A DNA stretch of 37,140 nucleotides from the NCBI GenBank assembly GCA_029251885.1, contig JAQXCL010000120.1, positions 1-37,140 of the forward strand. Direction: 5' to 3'. The position numbers and the translations under genes are program-made. This DNA comes from Opitutales bacterium. GTDB taxonomy: Bacteria; Verrucomicrobiota; Verrucomicrobiia; Opitutales; Seribacteraceae. Position 1 is the stretch's first letter; each line of letters starts with the position of its first letter. Shown here piece after piece: positions 16,831-25,446 of this stretch. The notes beneath the pieces were generated by a model that was not told the origin of the DNA, searched no databases, and saw only the letters and a program-made list of their open reading frames with translations.

Positions 16831-17284
16831 CCGCCCTTTCCCCACCCAAGTATAAAATTTCCTCGGCGAACCGAGAGAACTGCGTAAAATCCTCGTAGAA
16901 ACTTGCGTAACGCAACCAGGCGATGGAATCGACAGTGCGCAAACCATGCATCACTGCATCGGCAATTGCACGACTAGGAAGTTCATCATCGAACTCACTT
17001 TCGATTCTTCGCAGGGTATCGGAGAGAAGAGCGTTGATTTGCTCGGCATCAATCGGACGCTTGGAAATCGAACGACGCAGGCTCATTGCCAGTTTCGTTC
17101 GATCAAAGCACTCCCGGCTATCATCACTTTTTACCACAGTCAAATCCTCGTGGAGGACTTCTTCTATGGTGCTGAAACGATGTCCGCAAGATTGACATTC
17201 TCTTCTTCTTCGCGTCGACGCAACCTTACCGGCCCGCGTTTCCAAGACCTTGAGATCAAGGGATGAACACTTTGGACACAGCAT
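16811..17284 (-). CDS. nrdR: Transcriptional repressor NrdR
   Basis: It is an ATP/dATP-responsive repressor of ribonucleotide reductase genes. The N-terminal zinc ribbon has all four cysteines (Cys3, Cys6, Cys30 and Cys33) with the Arg-rich turn TRRRRE. Residues about 47-137 form an ATP-cone: VVKSDDSRECFDRTKL, then the block ending AWLRYASFYEDF. The length of 157 residues is normal. The ATG start is 44 bp after the trpG start region, and the following unknown gene overlaps its 3' end. No ribonucleotide reductase gene is in the window, so its targets lie elsewhere. Confidence 0.96.
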   Translation of the reverse strand: MLCPKCSSLDLKVLETRAGKVASTRRRRECQSCGHRFSTIEEVLHEDLTVVKSDDSRECFDRTKLAMSLRRSISKRPIDAEQINALLSDTLRRIESEFDDELPSRAIADAVMHGLRTVDSIAWLRYASFYEDFTQFSRFAEEILYLGGERAGENSGG

Positions 17285-17328
17285 TATTCGCTATCGAGAA
17301 TTCCACTTACCACACACACAAGTATGTT

Positions 17329-17898
17329 TTAACAATATTTCAGGAAATTCTTCAAGACCATAATTCCACTATCTGTTGCCAAAGATTCTGGATGGAACTG
17401 TACACCCCATAGTGGAAGCTCCCGGTGCCGGATTGCCATAATTTCGTCTTCATCCGTCTTCGCGGTTACTTCCAACTCTTTTGGTATGGTCTTCGGATCA
17501 ATAACAAGGGAATGATAGCGAGTGGCTGAAAAGGGGTTTGGGAGATCCTCAAAGATCTCGGTCTCTTGGTGATGGATGGGAGAGGTTTTTCCGTGCATCA
17601 AACGATCTGCTCGGACAATCTTTCCACCGTAAGCTTGTCCGATACATTGGTGACCAAGGCAAACTCCAAGCAATGGTTTTTGCCCTGCCCAATGATTGAC
17701 AGCCGCTAAGCTTATACCTGCCTGATCAGGATCACAGGGGCCTGGAGAAAGAACCAGCCCGTCAAAGGGTTGGATATTAATCTCTTCCAAGGTGGCTTGA
17801 TCATTACGTATGACCTCGCAAGTTGCCCGCAACTCCCCGAAGTACTGCACCAAATTATAGGTGAAGGAGTCGTAATTATCAATAACGAGCAGGTTCAC
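17329..17898 (-). CDS. trpG: Anthranilate / aminodeoxychorismate synthase glutamine amidotransferase subunit
   Basis: It is a class I glutaminase that supplies ammonia to TrpE or PabB. The triad is complete: Cys80 in GVCLGHQ, and His169 and Glu171 in FHPES. The N-terminal [15 protein letters not shown] and SPGPCDP blocks are typical of the TrpG/PabA group. The length of 189 residues is normal for the lone subunit. Neither trpE nor pabB is adjacent, so it may be shared by tryptophan and folate synthesis. That sharing is known in some bacteria and is an inference here. It lies 35 bp after argG and 44 bp before nrdR, all on the minus strand. Confidence 0.93.
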   Translation of the reverse strand: MNLLVIDNYDSFTYNLVQYFGELRATCEVIRNDQATLEEINIQPFDGLVLSPGPCDPDQAGISLAAVNHWAGQKPLLGVCLGHQCIGQAYGGKIVRADRLMHGKTSPIHHQETEIFEDLPNPFSATRYHSLVIDPKTIPKELEVTAKTDEDEIMAIRHRELPLWGVQFHPESLATDSGIMVLKNFLKYC

Positions 17899-17933
17899 GG
17901 CTGGGCAAATGGGCGAGTAATTGGCGGATGAGC

Positions 17934-19160
17934 TCAGGAGCCTTGGTAACCTTGTTTTCGTGCCCGTTCCATAAGTCGAAGCCCATTCAAACGGATAAAT
18001 CCACCAGCATCTTCGGGTTGGTAGTCAGATTCGTCTCCTTCCATTGAAGCAACTGCGGTATCGTAAAGAGAGTAATCCGATTTTCTGCCAACGGTGGTGA
18101 CATTTCCTTTGTAAAGTTTCAGCCGTACAATTCCACTTACTTTTTGCTGGCTTTGATCAATTAATGCCTGAAGGGCTTCACGTTCGGGAGCGTACCAAAA
18201 TCCGTTGTAAATGAGTTCGGCGTAGCGAGGGATCAAGGAATCTCGCAGGTGCATCAAGTCACGATCCATAGTCAAGGTTTCCAATTGCCTGTGGCCGTGC
18301 AGAAGAATGGTGCCGCCAGGGGTTTCGTAGACTCCACGACTTTTCATCCCCACGAATCGATTTTCCACTAAATCCACCCGTCCAATTCCATGTTTACCTG
18401 CAGTGGTGTTAAGGGAACGGATAATTTCTGCCGGATTCCCCATTTTTCCATCAATGGCCACGCAATTTCCCTGGTCAAATTCCAACTCTAGGTATTGGGC
18501 TTCATCCGGAGCGAGCATGGGGTCGACAGTCAGTTTGTACATCGAACGATTTTCAGGCGTGGTCGGATCAAACCATGGATCTTCAAGAATTCCGGCTTCG
18601 TAGGAGATATGCCAAAGGTTACGGTCCATGGAGTAGGGTTTAGATGCACTGGCCTCCACATCGATCGAATGTTCCTTGCAATATTCAATCATTTCTGTGC
18701 GCCCAGGGAAACGCTCGCGAAAAGAGGCATCTCGCCATGGTGCAAGAATTTTTAGATCGGGAGCAAGGGCTGAAAAAGTAATCTCGAAGCGGCACTGATC
18801 ATTTCCTTTACCCGTAGCACCATGAGCCACTGTATCTGCCTTGAATTCTCGGGCGATATCAATTTGAGCCTTTGCAATAAGCGGACGGGCAATGGAGGTA
18901 CCCAAAAGGTATTGGCTTTCATAAATGGCATTTCCACGAGCCATCGGGTAAATAAAGTTCTGAGCAAATTCATCGACCAGATCAAGAGTTCGGTGGGCTT
19001 TGGCTCCCGTGGACATGGCCTTTTCTTCGAGACCATCTAGTTCTTCCTCCTGACCAACATCGGCACAGTAGGTAATAACTTCAGCCCCATGATGATGGGC
19101 GAACCAGTGAACAAGTACGGAGGTGTCTAAACCTCCCGAATATGCGAGAATCAATTTCAT
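17934..19160 (-). CDS. argG: Argininosuccinate synthase
   Basis: It joins citrulline and aspartate using ATP to form argininosuccinate. The ATP-pyrophosphatase P-loop [10 protein letters not shown] lies at residues 6-15 from ATG 19160. Other blocks are [12 protein letters not shown], the DRNLWHIS segment, and [10 protein letters not shown] near the C-terminus. The length is 408 residues, normal for the family. The longer frame to 19337 overlaps argF and is not supported. argF ends four bases upstream, so the two are coupled. The next enzyme, argininosuccinate lyase (argH), is not in this window. Confidence 0.97.
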   Translation of the reverse strand: MKLILAYSGGLDTSVLVHWFAHHHGAEVITYCADVGQEEELDGLEEKAMSTGAKAHRTLDLVDEFAQNFIYPMARGNAIYESQYLLGTSIARPLIAKAQIDIAREFKADTVAHGATGKGNDQCRFEITFSALAPDLKILAPWRDASFRERFPGRTEMIEYCKEHSIDVEASASKPYSMDRNLWHISYEAGILEDPWFDPTTPENRSMYKLTVDPMLAPDEAQYLELEFDQGNCVAIDGKMGNPAEIIRSLNTTAGKHGIGRVDLVENRFVGMKSRGVYETPGGTILLHGHRQLETLTMDRDLMHLRDSLIPRYAELIYNGFWYAPEREALQALIDQSQQKVSGIVRLKLYKGNVTTVGRKSDYSLYDTAVASMEGDESDYQPEDAGGFIRLNGLRLMERARKQGYQGS

Positions 19161-19164
19161 CTTT

Positions 19165-20106
19165 TCAGGAATTATGCGGTGATAAAGCGGATAGAATAGC
19201 CTTTTGCATATGCAGACGATTTTCCGCCTGGTCAAAAAGAATCGCCCGTTGAGAATCGAGCACGGACTGTGAGACTTCCTCTCCAGGATGGGCTGGCATA
19301 CAATGCATGAACAGACAATCCTGTCGAGCAGACTCAAAGGTCGAATCTTTGACCTGATAGGGTTGCATGGCTTGCAGACGCCCCTTGCTTTCCTCTTCGC
19401 AACCCATACTCACCCAGACGTCCGTGTAGACTGCATCTGCTCCGAGTGCCCCTACATCGGGGTCGGGGGTGAAGTCCCAGGTTGGCGATAGGTTGTTGTC
19501 CTTGAGCAATTGTTGTATTTCTTTTGCTGGTTTAAAGGATTCCGGACCGCAAAGTGAGATTTCTAAGCCAAACAAAGCGCCAGCTAAGATCCAGGAATTT
19601 GCCATATTACAGGAGGTGTCGCCAAAAAAGGCTAACTTTTTACCCTTTAATCCTTCAAGTGAAGTCTGACCATCTGACCATTTTTCTATCAAGGTCATAC
19701 AATCTGCATAAATTTGACAGGGATGTAAAAAATCGGTGAGGGCATTGACTACTGGAATAGAGGTATGACGGGCAAACTCTTCGATCAATTCATGTCCGTG
19801 TGTCCGGATGATCAATCCGTCAAGAAAGCGCGAAAGTACTTTAGCTGTATCTTCGATGCTTTCACCCCGACCAATTTGGGTGCTCGATTGATCAAGGATG
19901 AGGGGATTTCCCCCGAGTTCACGAATACCTACTTCGAAGGAGACACGTGTTCGTGTGCTTTGCTTGTAAAAAAGCATTCCCCAACTTTGGCCGGCAAGAT
20001 CCTTTGTCGGTCGCTGAGCCCGGGTATTTTTCAAATCGAAAGCGTTTGCAAAGATTTGCACCACTTCTTCTTTTTGAAAGTCATTTTCCTGTAAAAAGTT
20101 TCTCAT
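19165..20106 (-). CDS. argF: Ornithine carbamoyltransferase
   Basis: It forms citrulline from ornithine and carbamoyl phosphate. STRTR (50-54) binds carbamoyl phosphate, HPCQIYAD (128-135) is the second carbamoyl site, DVWVSMG (229-235) is the ornithine-binding loop, and HCMPAHPG (268-275) replaces the usual HCLP. The SMG motif and the full set argue for ornithine rather than acetylornithine as the substrate. The length of 313 residues is normal. It lies 12 bp after argD and four bases before argG, inside the arg gene run. Confidence 0.95.
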   Translation of the reverse strand: MRNFLQENDFQKEEVVQIFANAFDLKNTRAQRPTKDLAGQSWGMLFYKQSTRTRVSFEVGIRELGGNPLILDQSSTQIGRGESIEDTAKVLSRFLDGLIIRTHGHELIEEFARHTSIPVVNALTDFLHPCQIYADCMTLIEKWSDGQTSLEGLKGKKLAFFGDTSCNMANSWILAGALFGLEISLCGPESFKPAKEIQQLLKDNNLSPTWDFTPDPDVGALGADAVYTDVWVSMGCEEESKGRLQAMQPYQVKDSTFESARQDCLFMHCMPAHPGEEVSQSVLDSQRAILFDQAENRLHMQKAILSALSPHNS

Positions 20107-20118
20107 AGCAAAAAATAT

Positions 20119-21306
20119 TTAGTCCAATTTGATTTGGACTATTCCGGACCTTAAAATGTTGAGGGCTCGCAAAATCTCATCATCTTTTACGGTAAGGGGG
20201 GGGAGTAGACGCAAAGTATTTCTCGCAGCACCCACAGCAATTAAACCATTTTCCCGAAGGTGGGCAACGAGGAGAGATGGATCAAAAGTAAGGCCAAGAC
20301 CAAGCATTAATCCTCTACCTTTAACCTCGGTGATTTTCTGGGGAAATTGGGCAGCTAGGTTTTGCAGTCCAATTTTAAATTCTTCACCTTTTGTCTTAGC
20401 TTGTTCGATTAAGTTTTCATTCTCGATGACATCTAGTACCGCATGAGCCGCAGTACAGGCTAGGGGGGAGCCGCCATAAGTTGTTCCATGACTACCCGGA
20501 GTAAATAGTTGGGAGTGTTGTTGATCTACCCAAATCGCTCCGATGGGGAAGCCCCCGCCTAATCCTTTTGCCATGGCGATTGCATGAGGTCTCGTTCCTG
20601 ATTTTTGGTATCCCAGAAATTCACCTGTCCGTGCTATGCCCGCTTGGACTTCGTCCATTAGGAAGAGAAGATTATTTTTTGCACAAAGAGTTTCCAAGCC
20701 TAAAAGAAACTCGTCGCTAGCGGCTTCTAACCCGCCCTCGCCTTGGATGGACTCGACAAGTATAGCAACTGTTTGATCGTCTATAGATTGTTCAAAATCA
20801 CTAAGATCATTGTAACGGCAAAATACAAAACCCGGAAGGAGCGGTTCAAATCCCTGCCGATATTTGATCGATTCTGTCGCGGATAAAGCTCCAAGGGTAC
20901 GCCCGTGAAATCCATTGGTAGCAACGAGTATCTTCGATCGCTTGGTTTTTGCTTGATTACCATGCAAGCGGGAAAGTTTGATTAAAGCCTCATTCGCCTC
21001 TGCACCACTGTTGCAAAAAAGGATTTTGCCGGGACCAATTTTTTTGACCAGTCTTTCAGCGAGTGAAACCTGCTGGGGGATAGAAAATAAGTTAGAGCAG
21101 TGAACGAGTTCGGCACTCTGTTGCTGGACATTTTTTACCCAGTGGGGATGGCTGTGTCCAAGGTTGGTAACTGCAATTCCTGAAGCAAAGTCTAAGTACT
21201 CTTTACCTTGAGAGTCCCAGAGGCTGGATCCTTTTCCCCTGACAATTTCCAGGGGCGGTGGGGCATAGTTTCCGATAAGGAATTCTTGATGTTTTGGAAA
21301 ATCCAT
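20119..21306 (-). CDS. argD: Acetylornithine aminotransferase
   Basis: It is a PLP-dependent class III aminotransferase that makes N-acetylornithine from N-acetylglutamate semialdehyde. Lys247 in AMAKGLGGG is the PLP lysine. NSGAEANEAL (99-108) and MDEVQAGIARTG (217-228) are the other cofactor blocks. The length of 395 residues is normal. ArgD enzymes often also serve as succinyldiaminopimelate aminotransferase in lysine synthesis, which is established for E. coli but unproven here. The gene lies four bases after argB and 12 before argF. Confidence 0.95.
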   Translation of the reverse strand: MDFPKHQEFLIGNYAPPPLEIVRGKGSSLWDSQGKEYLDFASGIAVTNLGHSHPHWVKNVQQQSAELVHCSNLFSIPQQVSLAERLVKKIGPGKILFCNSGAEANEALIKLSRLHGNQAKTKRSKILVATNGFHGRTLGALSATESIKYRQGFEPLLPGFVFCRYNDLSDFEQSIDDQTVAILVESIQGEGGLEAASDEFLLGLETLCAKNNLLFLMDEVQAGIARTGEFLGYQKSGTRPHAIAMAKGLGGGFPIGAIWVDQQHSQLFTPGSHGTTYGGSPLACTAAHAVLDVIENENLIEQAKTKGEEFKIGLQNLAAQFPQKITEVKGRGLMLGLGLTFDPSLLVAHLRENGLIAVGAARNTLRLLPPLTVKDDEILRALNILRSGIVQIKLD

Positions 21307-21310
21307 CTAT

Positions 21311-22180
21311 TTATGCATGGACAATTTCCGTACCAATCCCCTGATCGGTAAAAATTTCCAATAATATACTGTGCGGCATCCTACCATCGATAAAGTGAAC
21401 CCGGTTGACGCCTGCTTTTAGGGCTTCCACTGCACTGGTAACTTTGGGGAGCATGCCGGCGGAAATTACCCCTGCCTCTTCTAGTGGCTTTACCTCGCTA
21501 ATCGCCAAGCTGGAAAGAAGAGTCGAGGGATCTTCTGGATTCCTTAGCAATCCAGGTACGTCTGATAGGTAGACTAGTCTACGAGCCCCAAGAGCCATGG
21601 CGACTTGGGATGCTACATTGTCCGCGTTTACATTGTAACAAACGCCTTGGCTATCTGATGCGGTGGACGAGAGAATTGGCATTTTGCCTTCATCCAAAGC
21701 CTGGATGATGGGATTGGTATTAACCTGGGTCACCTGGCCGACAAAGCCTAAATCGTTCTTGGATTGAAGTTTTTCACAGGATAATACCCGCTTGCCGGGA
21801 AACCTTTGAACTTCGCAGTCATGCGACGATACAAAGTCTGCGACCTCGCGGTTAACTTGTTCATTGAGTACCTTATCTACAGCATCGATGGTTTGCTCAT
21901 CAGTTACACGGAGCCCGTCGATAAAACGTGCTTGAATACCTCGATTTTTTAATTCCCGGGTAATAGCCTTTCCGCCGCCATGAACTACCACCACTTTTAT
22001 ACCAACAAAATTGAGAAAGACTAAATCTTTGGCCACGCCAGAACGCACTTCCGGGTCAGGGGAGTCCATGAAGCTTCCCCCGTATTTTACCACAAAAATT
22101 GAGCCCCTAAATCTTCTAACGTAGGGGAGGGCCTCCATTAAAATCCGGGCCTTTGCCTGACTTTCTTCATATGCCACCAT
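21311..22180 (-). CDS. argB: Acetylglutamate kinase, probably arginine-sensitive
   Basis: It phosphorylates N-acetylglutamate. The catalytic lysine lies in VKYGGSF (31-37), HGGGKAI (67-73) is the nucleotide loop, and the FIDGLRVTD block is at 87-95. NVNADNVAS (around 187-195) closes the active site. The protein has 289 residues with an N-terminal helix ending ALPYVRRFRG. This longer form is typical of arginine-inhibited hexameric enzymes, in contrast to the shorter insensitive E. coli enzyme. The pathway would then be feedback-controlled here, as expected with an ArgJ cycle. The ATG is five bases after the argJ stop. Confidence 0.95.
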   Translation of the reverse strand: MVAYEESQAKARILMEALPYVRRFRGSIFVVKYGGSFMDSPDPEVRSGVAKDLVFLNFVGIKVVVVHGGGKAITRELKNRGIQARFIDGLRVTDEQTIDAVDKVLNEQVNREVADFVSSHDCEVQRFPGKRVLSCEKLQSKNDLGFVGQVTQVNTNPIIQALDEGKMPILSSTASDSQGVCYNVNADNVASQVAMALGARRLVYLSDVPGLLRNPEDPSTLLSSLAISEVKPLEEAGVISAGMLPKVTSAVEALKAGVNRVHFIDGRMPHSILLEIFTDQGIGTEIVHA

Positions 22181-22185
22181 CAGTC

Positions 22186-23406
22186 TTATTCGCTTTTATT
22201 GTAGTTAACATACTCCTCGCTGAGATCATTTGACCACAACACCGCTTTGCCCGGGCCCGAGTTGAGGTGAATCTTGATAACAAAAGATTTTTCGGAAACG
22301 ATTTCTTTCCACTTATGCTTATTAGAGGGCAGGGGCTTACCTTTTTCCACAGCGGGAACATCGTTGTACCACAGATCAAACTTTTCAAAGTCAATACCGA
22401 CCCGTGCATAGCCCGCAGCATCGACAATTCTTCCCCAGTTCGGATCAGATCCATACCATGAGGTTTTAACGAGCAGTGAGTTGGCAATACACCTGGCCAC
22501 AAGGTCGGCGTCTTGATCACTGGAGGCTCCATTCAATTGGAGTTCCACAAATTTGGTGACTTTTTCTCCGTCCGTTACACATTTCCGGGCAAGGCAGGCA
22601 CAAACCTGATCAACTGCTTCTTGAAATTCAGCAATTGTATCTACAGATTCTTTTTCAATATCTACTCTCGTTGATCCGTTAGCTAAAATAAGTACGCTAT
22701 CGTTGGTACTCATGTCCCCATCTATAGTCATTCGGTTAAAGGAGTTATTCACTGCCTTATCCAAACACTTTTTGAGAAAGCTAGAGGAGGCAAAGGCATC
22801 CGTGGTCAGAAAGGCCAACATGGTAGCCATGTTAGGTTGAATCATACCCGCACCTTTTACTGTTCCTCCAATGGTTACTTTTCCGGAAGAGGTTTTAATT
22901 TGTGCAGAGCAAGACTTCGTACGAGTGTCAGAAGTAAGGATTGCTTCCTGAAAAGCCTTGCCTCCATCCAATTCGTCGAGCGTATCCTGGCAAGCTTCAG
23001 TGATTCCTGCAGTGACACGACTCATGGGCATCTGCACACCAATTCGACCAGTTGAGCAAACCAAAATTTCTTTGGAGTGTACTTTTAAATGCCTCGCCGT
23101 TTCCGATGCCATTTTTGCACAATCCAGGTCTCCCTGTTTACCAGTGCAGGCATTAGCATTTCCACTATTTACGACAACGCCGTGAAAAACCTGTTCCTGT
23201 TCATTCAGTAAATCCATGCAATATCGAACGGGGGATGCTTTAATGTCGTTAGTCGTAAATGTACCTGCTGCCGTGCATGCCCGTGGAGAATAAATGATAC
23301 CAAGATCTAACTTTCCATTATTTTTTCCCATGATATTGGCAGGCACTCCAGAAGCATAAAAACCTTGGGCTTCAGTTATGCCGTCACAGTCCTGATAAAA
23401 CTTCAT
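22186..23406 (-). CDS. argJ: Glutamate N-acetyltransferase / amino-acid acetyltransferase (ArgJ)
   Basis: It recycles the acetyl group from acetylornithine to glutamate, and may also use acetyl-CoA. The self-cleavage block GAGMIQPNMATMLAFL has the Ala194-Thr195 junction, and Thr195 becomes the nucleophile of the beta chain. NSGNANACTG (80-89) and CSTGRIG (117-123) are further family motifs. The preferred ATG at 23406 overlaps the argC stop as ATGA and gives 406 residues. The upstream start at 23439 only adds residues that lie inside argC. Whether it is mono- or bifunctional cannot be told from sequence. No argA is in the window. Confidence 0.95.
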   Translation of the reverse strand: MKFYQDCDGITEAQGFYASGVPANIMGKNNGKLDLGIIYSPRACTAAGTFTTNDIKASPVRYCMDLLNEQEQVFHGVVVNSGNANACTGKQGDLDCAKMASETARHLKVHSKEILVCSTGRIGVQMPMSRVTAGITEACQDTLDELDGGKAFQEAILTSDTRTKSCSAQIKTSSGKVTIGGTVKGAGMIQPNMATMLAFLTTDAFASSSFLKKCLDKAVNNSFNRMTIDGDMSTNDSVLILANGSTRVDIEKESVDTIAEFQEAVDQVCACLARKCVTDGEKVTKFVELQLNGASSDQDADLVARCIANSLLVKTSWYGSDPNWGRIVDAAGYARVGIDFEKFDLWYNDVPAVEKGKPLPSNKHKWKEIVSEKSFVIKIHLNSGPGKAVLWSNDLSEEYVNYNKSE

Positions 23407-24428
23407 GATAATCCGCAATCTTCTTCGTACCCGTTGCACAGGTTCATCGCCTGTACAGCTTGTCCACCTGCTCCTTTAAGAAGGTTATCTTCGGCGGAAC
23501 AGAGGATGTAACGATTGGTCCTGGAGTCTTCCTGCACGGCCAAGTCGATTCGGTTCGTTCCTACAACCCGTCCAGTTTCAGGTAGGTCTCCATCTTTGAG
23601 TATTTGAACGAAAGGTCTGCCGGAATAGGTATCTTCCCAACACTTTGTAATTAAGTTAGCTTGAAGCTCACCCTTGGCCCGTACGGAAATTGTTGAGCAA
23701 ATTCCCCGGTTCATCGGCCCGAGGTGTGGGTGGAATGATAAAACAATTGTTTTCTGAGCAAACTGACTTAATTGCTCTTCAATTTCAGATAGATGCCGGT
23801 GTTTGGGAAGCCCGTAAACTCCTGCACTTTCGTTTCGTTCGCAAAACAGGAGATGCTCGGAAGCATTTTTTCCAGCCCCACTAATTCCACTAATCGAGTT
23901 TACGATGATATCACTGGTCTCGATCAATCCCTTTTGTAGTAAGGGTGCAAGGGGAGTGATGATGCTTGTTGGGTAGCAGCCTGGAGATGCGATGAGGTGA
24001 GATTCTTCCCATGATAATTTATGGAGTTCAGGAAGACCGTATTGTGCTTTCGGTAACCATTCAGGAGATATGGGTTTCGCACCATAATATTCCTGATAAA
24101 GCTTCGGATCATTTAACCTAAAATCCGCAGATAGATCGATTACCTTTTTTCCAGCCTCGACTAAAGGGACTGCATATTCCGCAGCTGTACCATGTGGCAG
24201 AGCCAGAAAGAAAAGTTCGACCTCTCCGTTGAGCAAGCTTGCCAGCGAAGGATTAGTAAATTTCAGGGAATGACCAACTTTTCCAACTCTCCTAATTACT
24301 TGGGAGACAGACTTTCCAGCGTGTGCCCTTGAAGTAATGGTGCAAAGTTCGATCTTAGGGTGTCGAATAAGCAAGGAGACAAGCTCTTGTCCGGTATATC
24401 CGGATGCTCCGATAATACCTGTTTTCAT
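23403..24428 (-). CDS. argC: N-acetyl-gamma-glutamyl-phosphate reductase
   Basis: It reduces acetylglutamyl phosphate to the semialdehyde with NADPH. GASGYTGQEL (7-16) is the Rossmann dinucleotide motif, Cys151 in ASPGCYPTS is the acyl-enzyme nucleophile, and a His-bearing SFHPHLGPMNRGI block follows. The length of 341 residues fits the long ArgC type. It heads the arg run and is translationally coupled to argJ. Its ATG is only 23 bases after the U-tract of the rpsI terminator, so its own promoter would have to overlap that terminator. Confidence 0.96.
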   Translation of the reverse strand: MKTGIIGASGYTGQELVSLLIRHPKIELCTITSRAHAGKSVSQVIRRVGKVGHSLKFTNPSLASLLNGEVELFFLALPHGTAAEYAVPLVEAGKKVIDLSADFRLNDPKLYQEYYGAKPISPEWLPKAQYGLPELHKLSWEESHLIASPGCYPTSIITPLAPLLQKGLIETSDIIVNSISGISGAGKNASEHLLFCERNESAGVYGLPKHRHLSEIEEQLSQFAQKTIVLSFHPHLGPMNRGICSTISVRAKGELQANLITKCWEDTYSGRPFVQILKDGDLPETGRVVGTNRIDLAVQEDSRTNRYILCSAEDNLLKGAGGQAVQAMNLCNGYEEDCGLS

Positions 24429-24450
24429 AGTTGTTAAAATTTGGTGAGGA

Positions 24451-24493
24451 AAATTATAAAAAACAAACCCCTCGGTTGGAGTTCCGAGGGGTT
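24451..24493 (-). terminator. Rho-independent terminator after rpsI
   Basis: On the minus strand a perfect 10-bp stem AACCCCTCGG / CCGAGGGGTT (24466-24475 with 24484-24493), with an 8-base loop, is followed by a T-rich run TTTGTTTTTTATAATTTT. It lies 28 bases after the rpsI stop. This is the only strong intrinsic terminator I found in the window. Confidence 0.88.
24453..24458 (-). promoter_or_regulatory. Perfect TATAAT -10 hexamer before argC
   Basis: TATAAT lies in the U-tract of the rpsI terminator, about 24 bases before the argC ATG. The -35 region at 16-18 bp spacing falls in the hairpin loop and does not match TTGACA. It may therefore be a weak argC promoter, or simply AT-rich tail sequence. 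Confidence 0.35.
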
Positions 24494-24521
24494 AGGTAAA
24501 GGGTGGGTGAGGAAATAAAAA

Positions 24522-24926
24522 TTATCTCTTTGAAAATTGAAACCTTTTACGGGCCCCTGGACGACCGGGTTTTTTGCGTTCGATTTTGCGAGGGTCTCGT
24601 CGAAGATGACCTGCTTTTTTGAGGGGAGAACGAAGTTCGCCATCCATCTTTTCAAGGGCTCTTGAAAGTCCGTGGCGAATCGCTCCAGATTGTCCTGTGC
24701 CTCCGCCTCCACGAACGATGACGGTGATGTCTAATTCACCAACTTTTTCAACAGAAACTAAAGGTCCGAGAACGGCTTTCTTTTGTTGCTCAGTTGAACA
24801 GTAGTCACTGATGTCACGGTTGTTTATAATAAAATCTCCGGAACCCGGACGTATGCGGACTCGAGCAGTGCTAGTTTTACGTCGGCCTGTGGCGGTAAAT
24901 TCTTCTGTTATGGATTTGGCACTCAT
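24522..24926 (-). CDS. rpsI: 30S ribosomal protein S9
   Basis: This is a ribosomal protein of the small-subunit head whose C-terminal tail contacts P-site tRNA. It has 134 residues. The family blocks are present: ATGRRKTSTARVRI, then VRGGGGTGQSGAIRHGLSRAL and the basic end RKKPGRPGARKRFQFSKR, whose final Ser-Lys-Arg is universal. Gly-rich loops and the C-terminus look intact. It follows rplM by nine bases, the usual L13-S9 pair, and ends before the terminator. Confidence 0.97.
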   Translation of the reverse strand: MSAKSITEEFTATGRRKTSTARVRIRPGSGDFIINNRDISDYCSTEQQKKAVLGPLVSVEKVGELDITVIVRGGGGTGQSGAIRHGLSRALEKMDGELRSPLKKAGHLRRDPRKIERKKPGRPGARKRFQFSKR

Positions 24927-24935
24927 ATTAATAAA

Positions 24936-25364
24936 TTAGGAAAGGAGAGGGGAGGGTTGTTGGGCTTCATGTTCGTGTTCTTCCCCACGAAAAACTCGTA
25001 AACGTGTAAGCATGCCTGAAGAAAGTTTATTTCTAGGTAACATCCCCTTGACCGCATTGGTGATAATAAATTCAGGACGGTTCTCGCGAAAATCAGCAAC
25101 CGTGCGGTATTTTTCGTTACCCATGTAACCTGAGTAGAACATGTATTGCTTTTGCTCTTCCTTTGATCCGGAGAGTTTGACCTTCTCGGCGTTGATAACC
25201 ACAACATAATCGCCAGTGTCGACATGCGGGGTATAAGTGGGTTTGTTTCTCCCCCTTAGTGCGTTGGCAATCTGTACAGCCAGACGCCCCAAGATTAGGC
25301 CAGAAGCATCAACAATCTTCCAGTCGTGGGTTACAGTTTCCTTTTTAGCCAGGGTAGTCTTCAT
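24936..25364 (-). CDS. rplM: 50S ribosomal protein L13
   Basis: It is an early-assembly protein of the large subunit. ATG 25364 is preferred. A TTG one codon upstream is possible but unlikely. It has 142 residues. The blocks DWKIVDASGLILGRLAVQIA, HVDTGDYVVVINAEKV, YSGYMGNEKYRTV and AVKGMLPRNKL are diagnostic. The C-terminus (EHEHEAQQPSP) is typical. It lies directly upstream of rpsI, and 82 bp after the lipoprotein gene on the same strand. No Shine-Dalgarno sequence precedes it. Confidence 0.97.
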   Translation of the reverse strand: MKTTLAKKETVTHDWKIVDASGLILGRLAVQIANALRGRNKPTYTPHVDTGDYVVVINAEKVKLSGSKEEQKQYMFYSGYMGNEKYRTVADFRENRPEFIITNAVKGMLPRNKLSSGMLTRLRVFRGEEHEHEAQQPSPLLS

Positions 25365-25393
25365 CAAAAATAAGTGTAAGGATAAGAAAATGA

Positions 25394-25423
25394 ATTAAAT
25401 CGTGATCTTCGTCAACCGAACAA
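25394..25423 (-). promoter_or_regulatory. Candidate promoter of rplM-rpsI
   Basis: TTGTTC and TTTAAT are separated by 18 bp on the minus strand, placing a start site about 23 bases before the rplM ATG. It is a consensus match only, in AT-rich DNA. Confidence 0.3.
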
Positions 25424-25446
25424 TCGGAAAAATAAATTGGTAGAGG

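Noticed and set aside
16831-16947. Long start for the gene after nrdR
   Set aside because: The extension lies entirely within nrdR in another frame. GTG 16830 gives a reasonable small overlap.
19161-19337. Extended start of argG
   Set aside because: It overlaps argF, and the added Cys/Arg-rich residues are foreign to ArgG.
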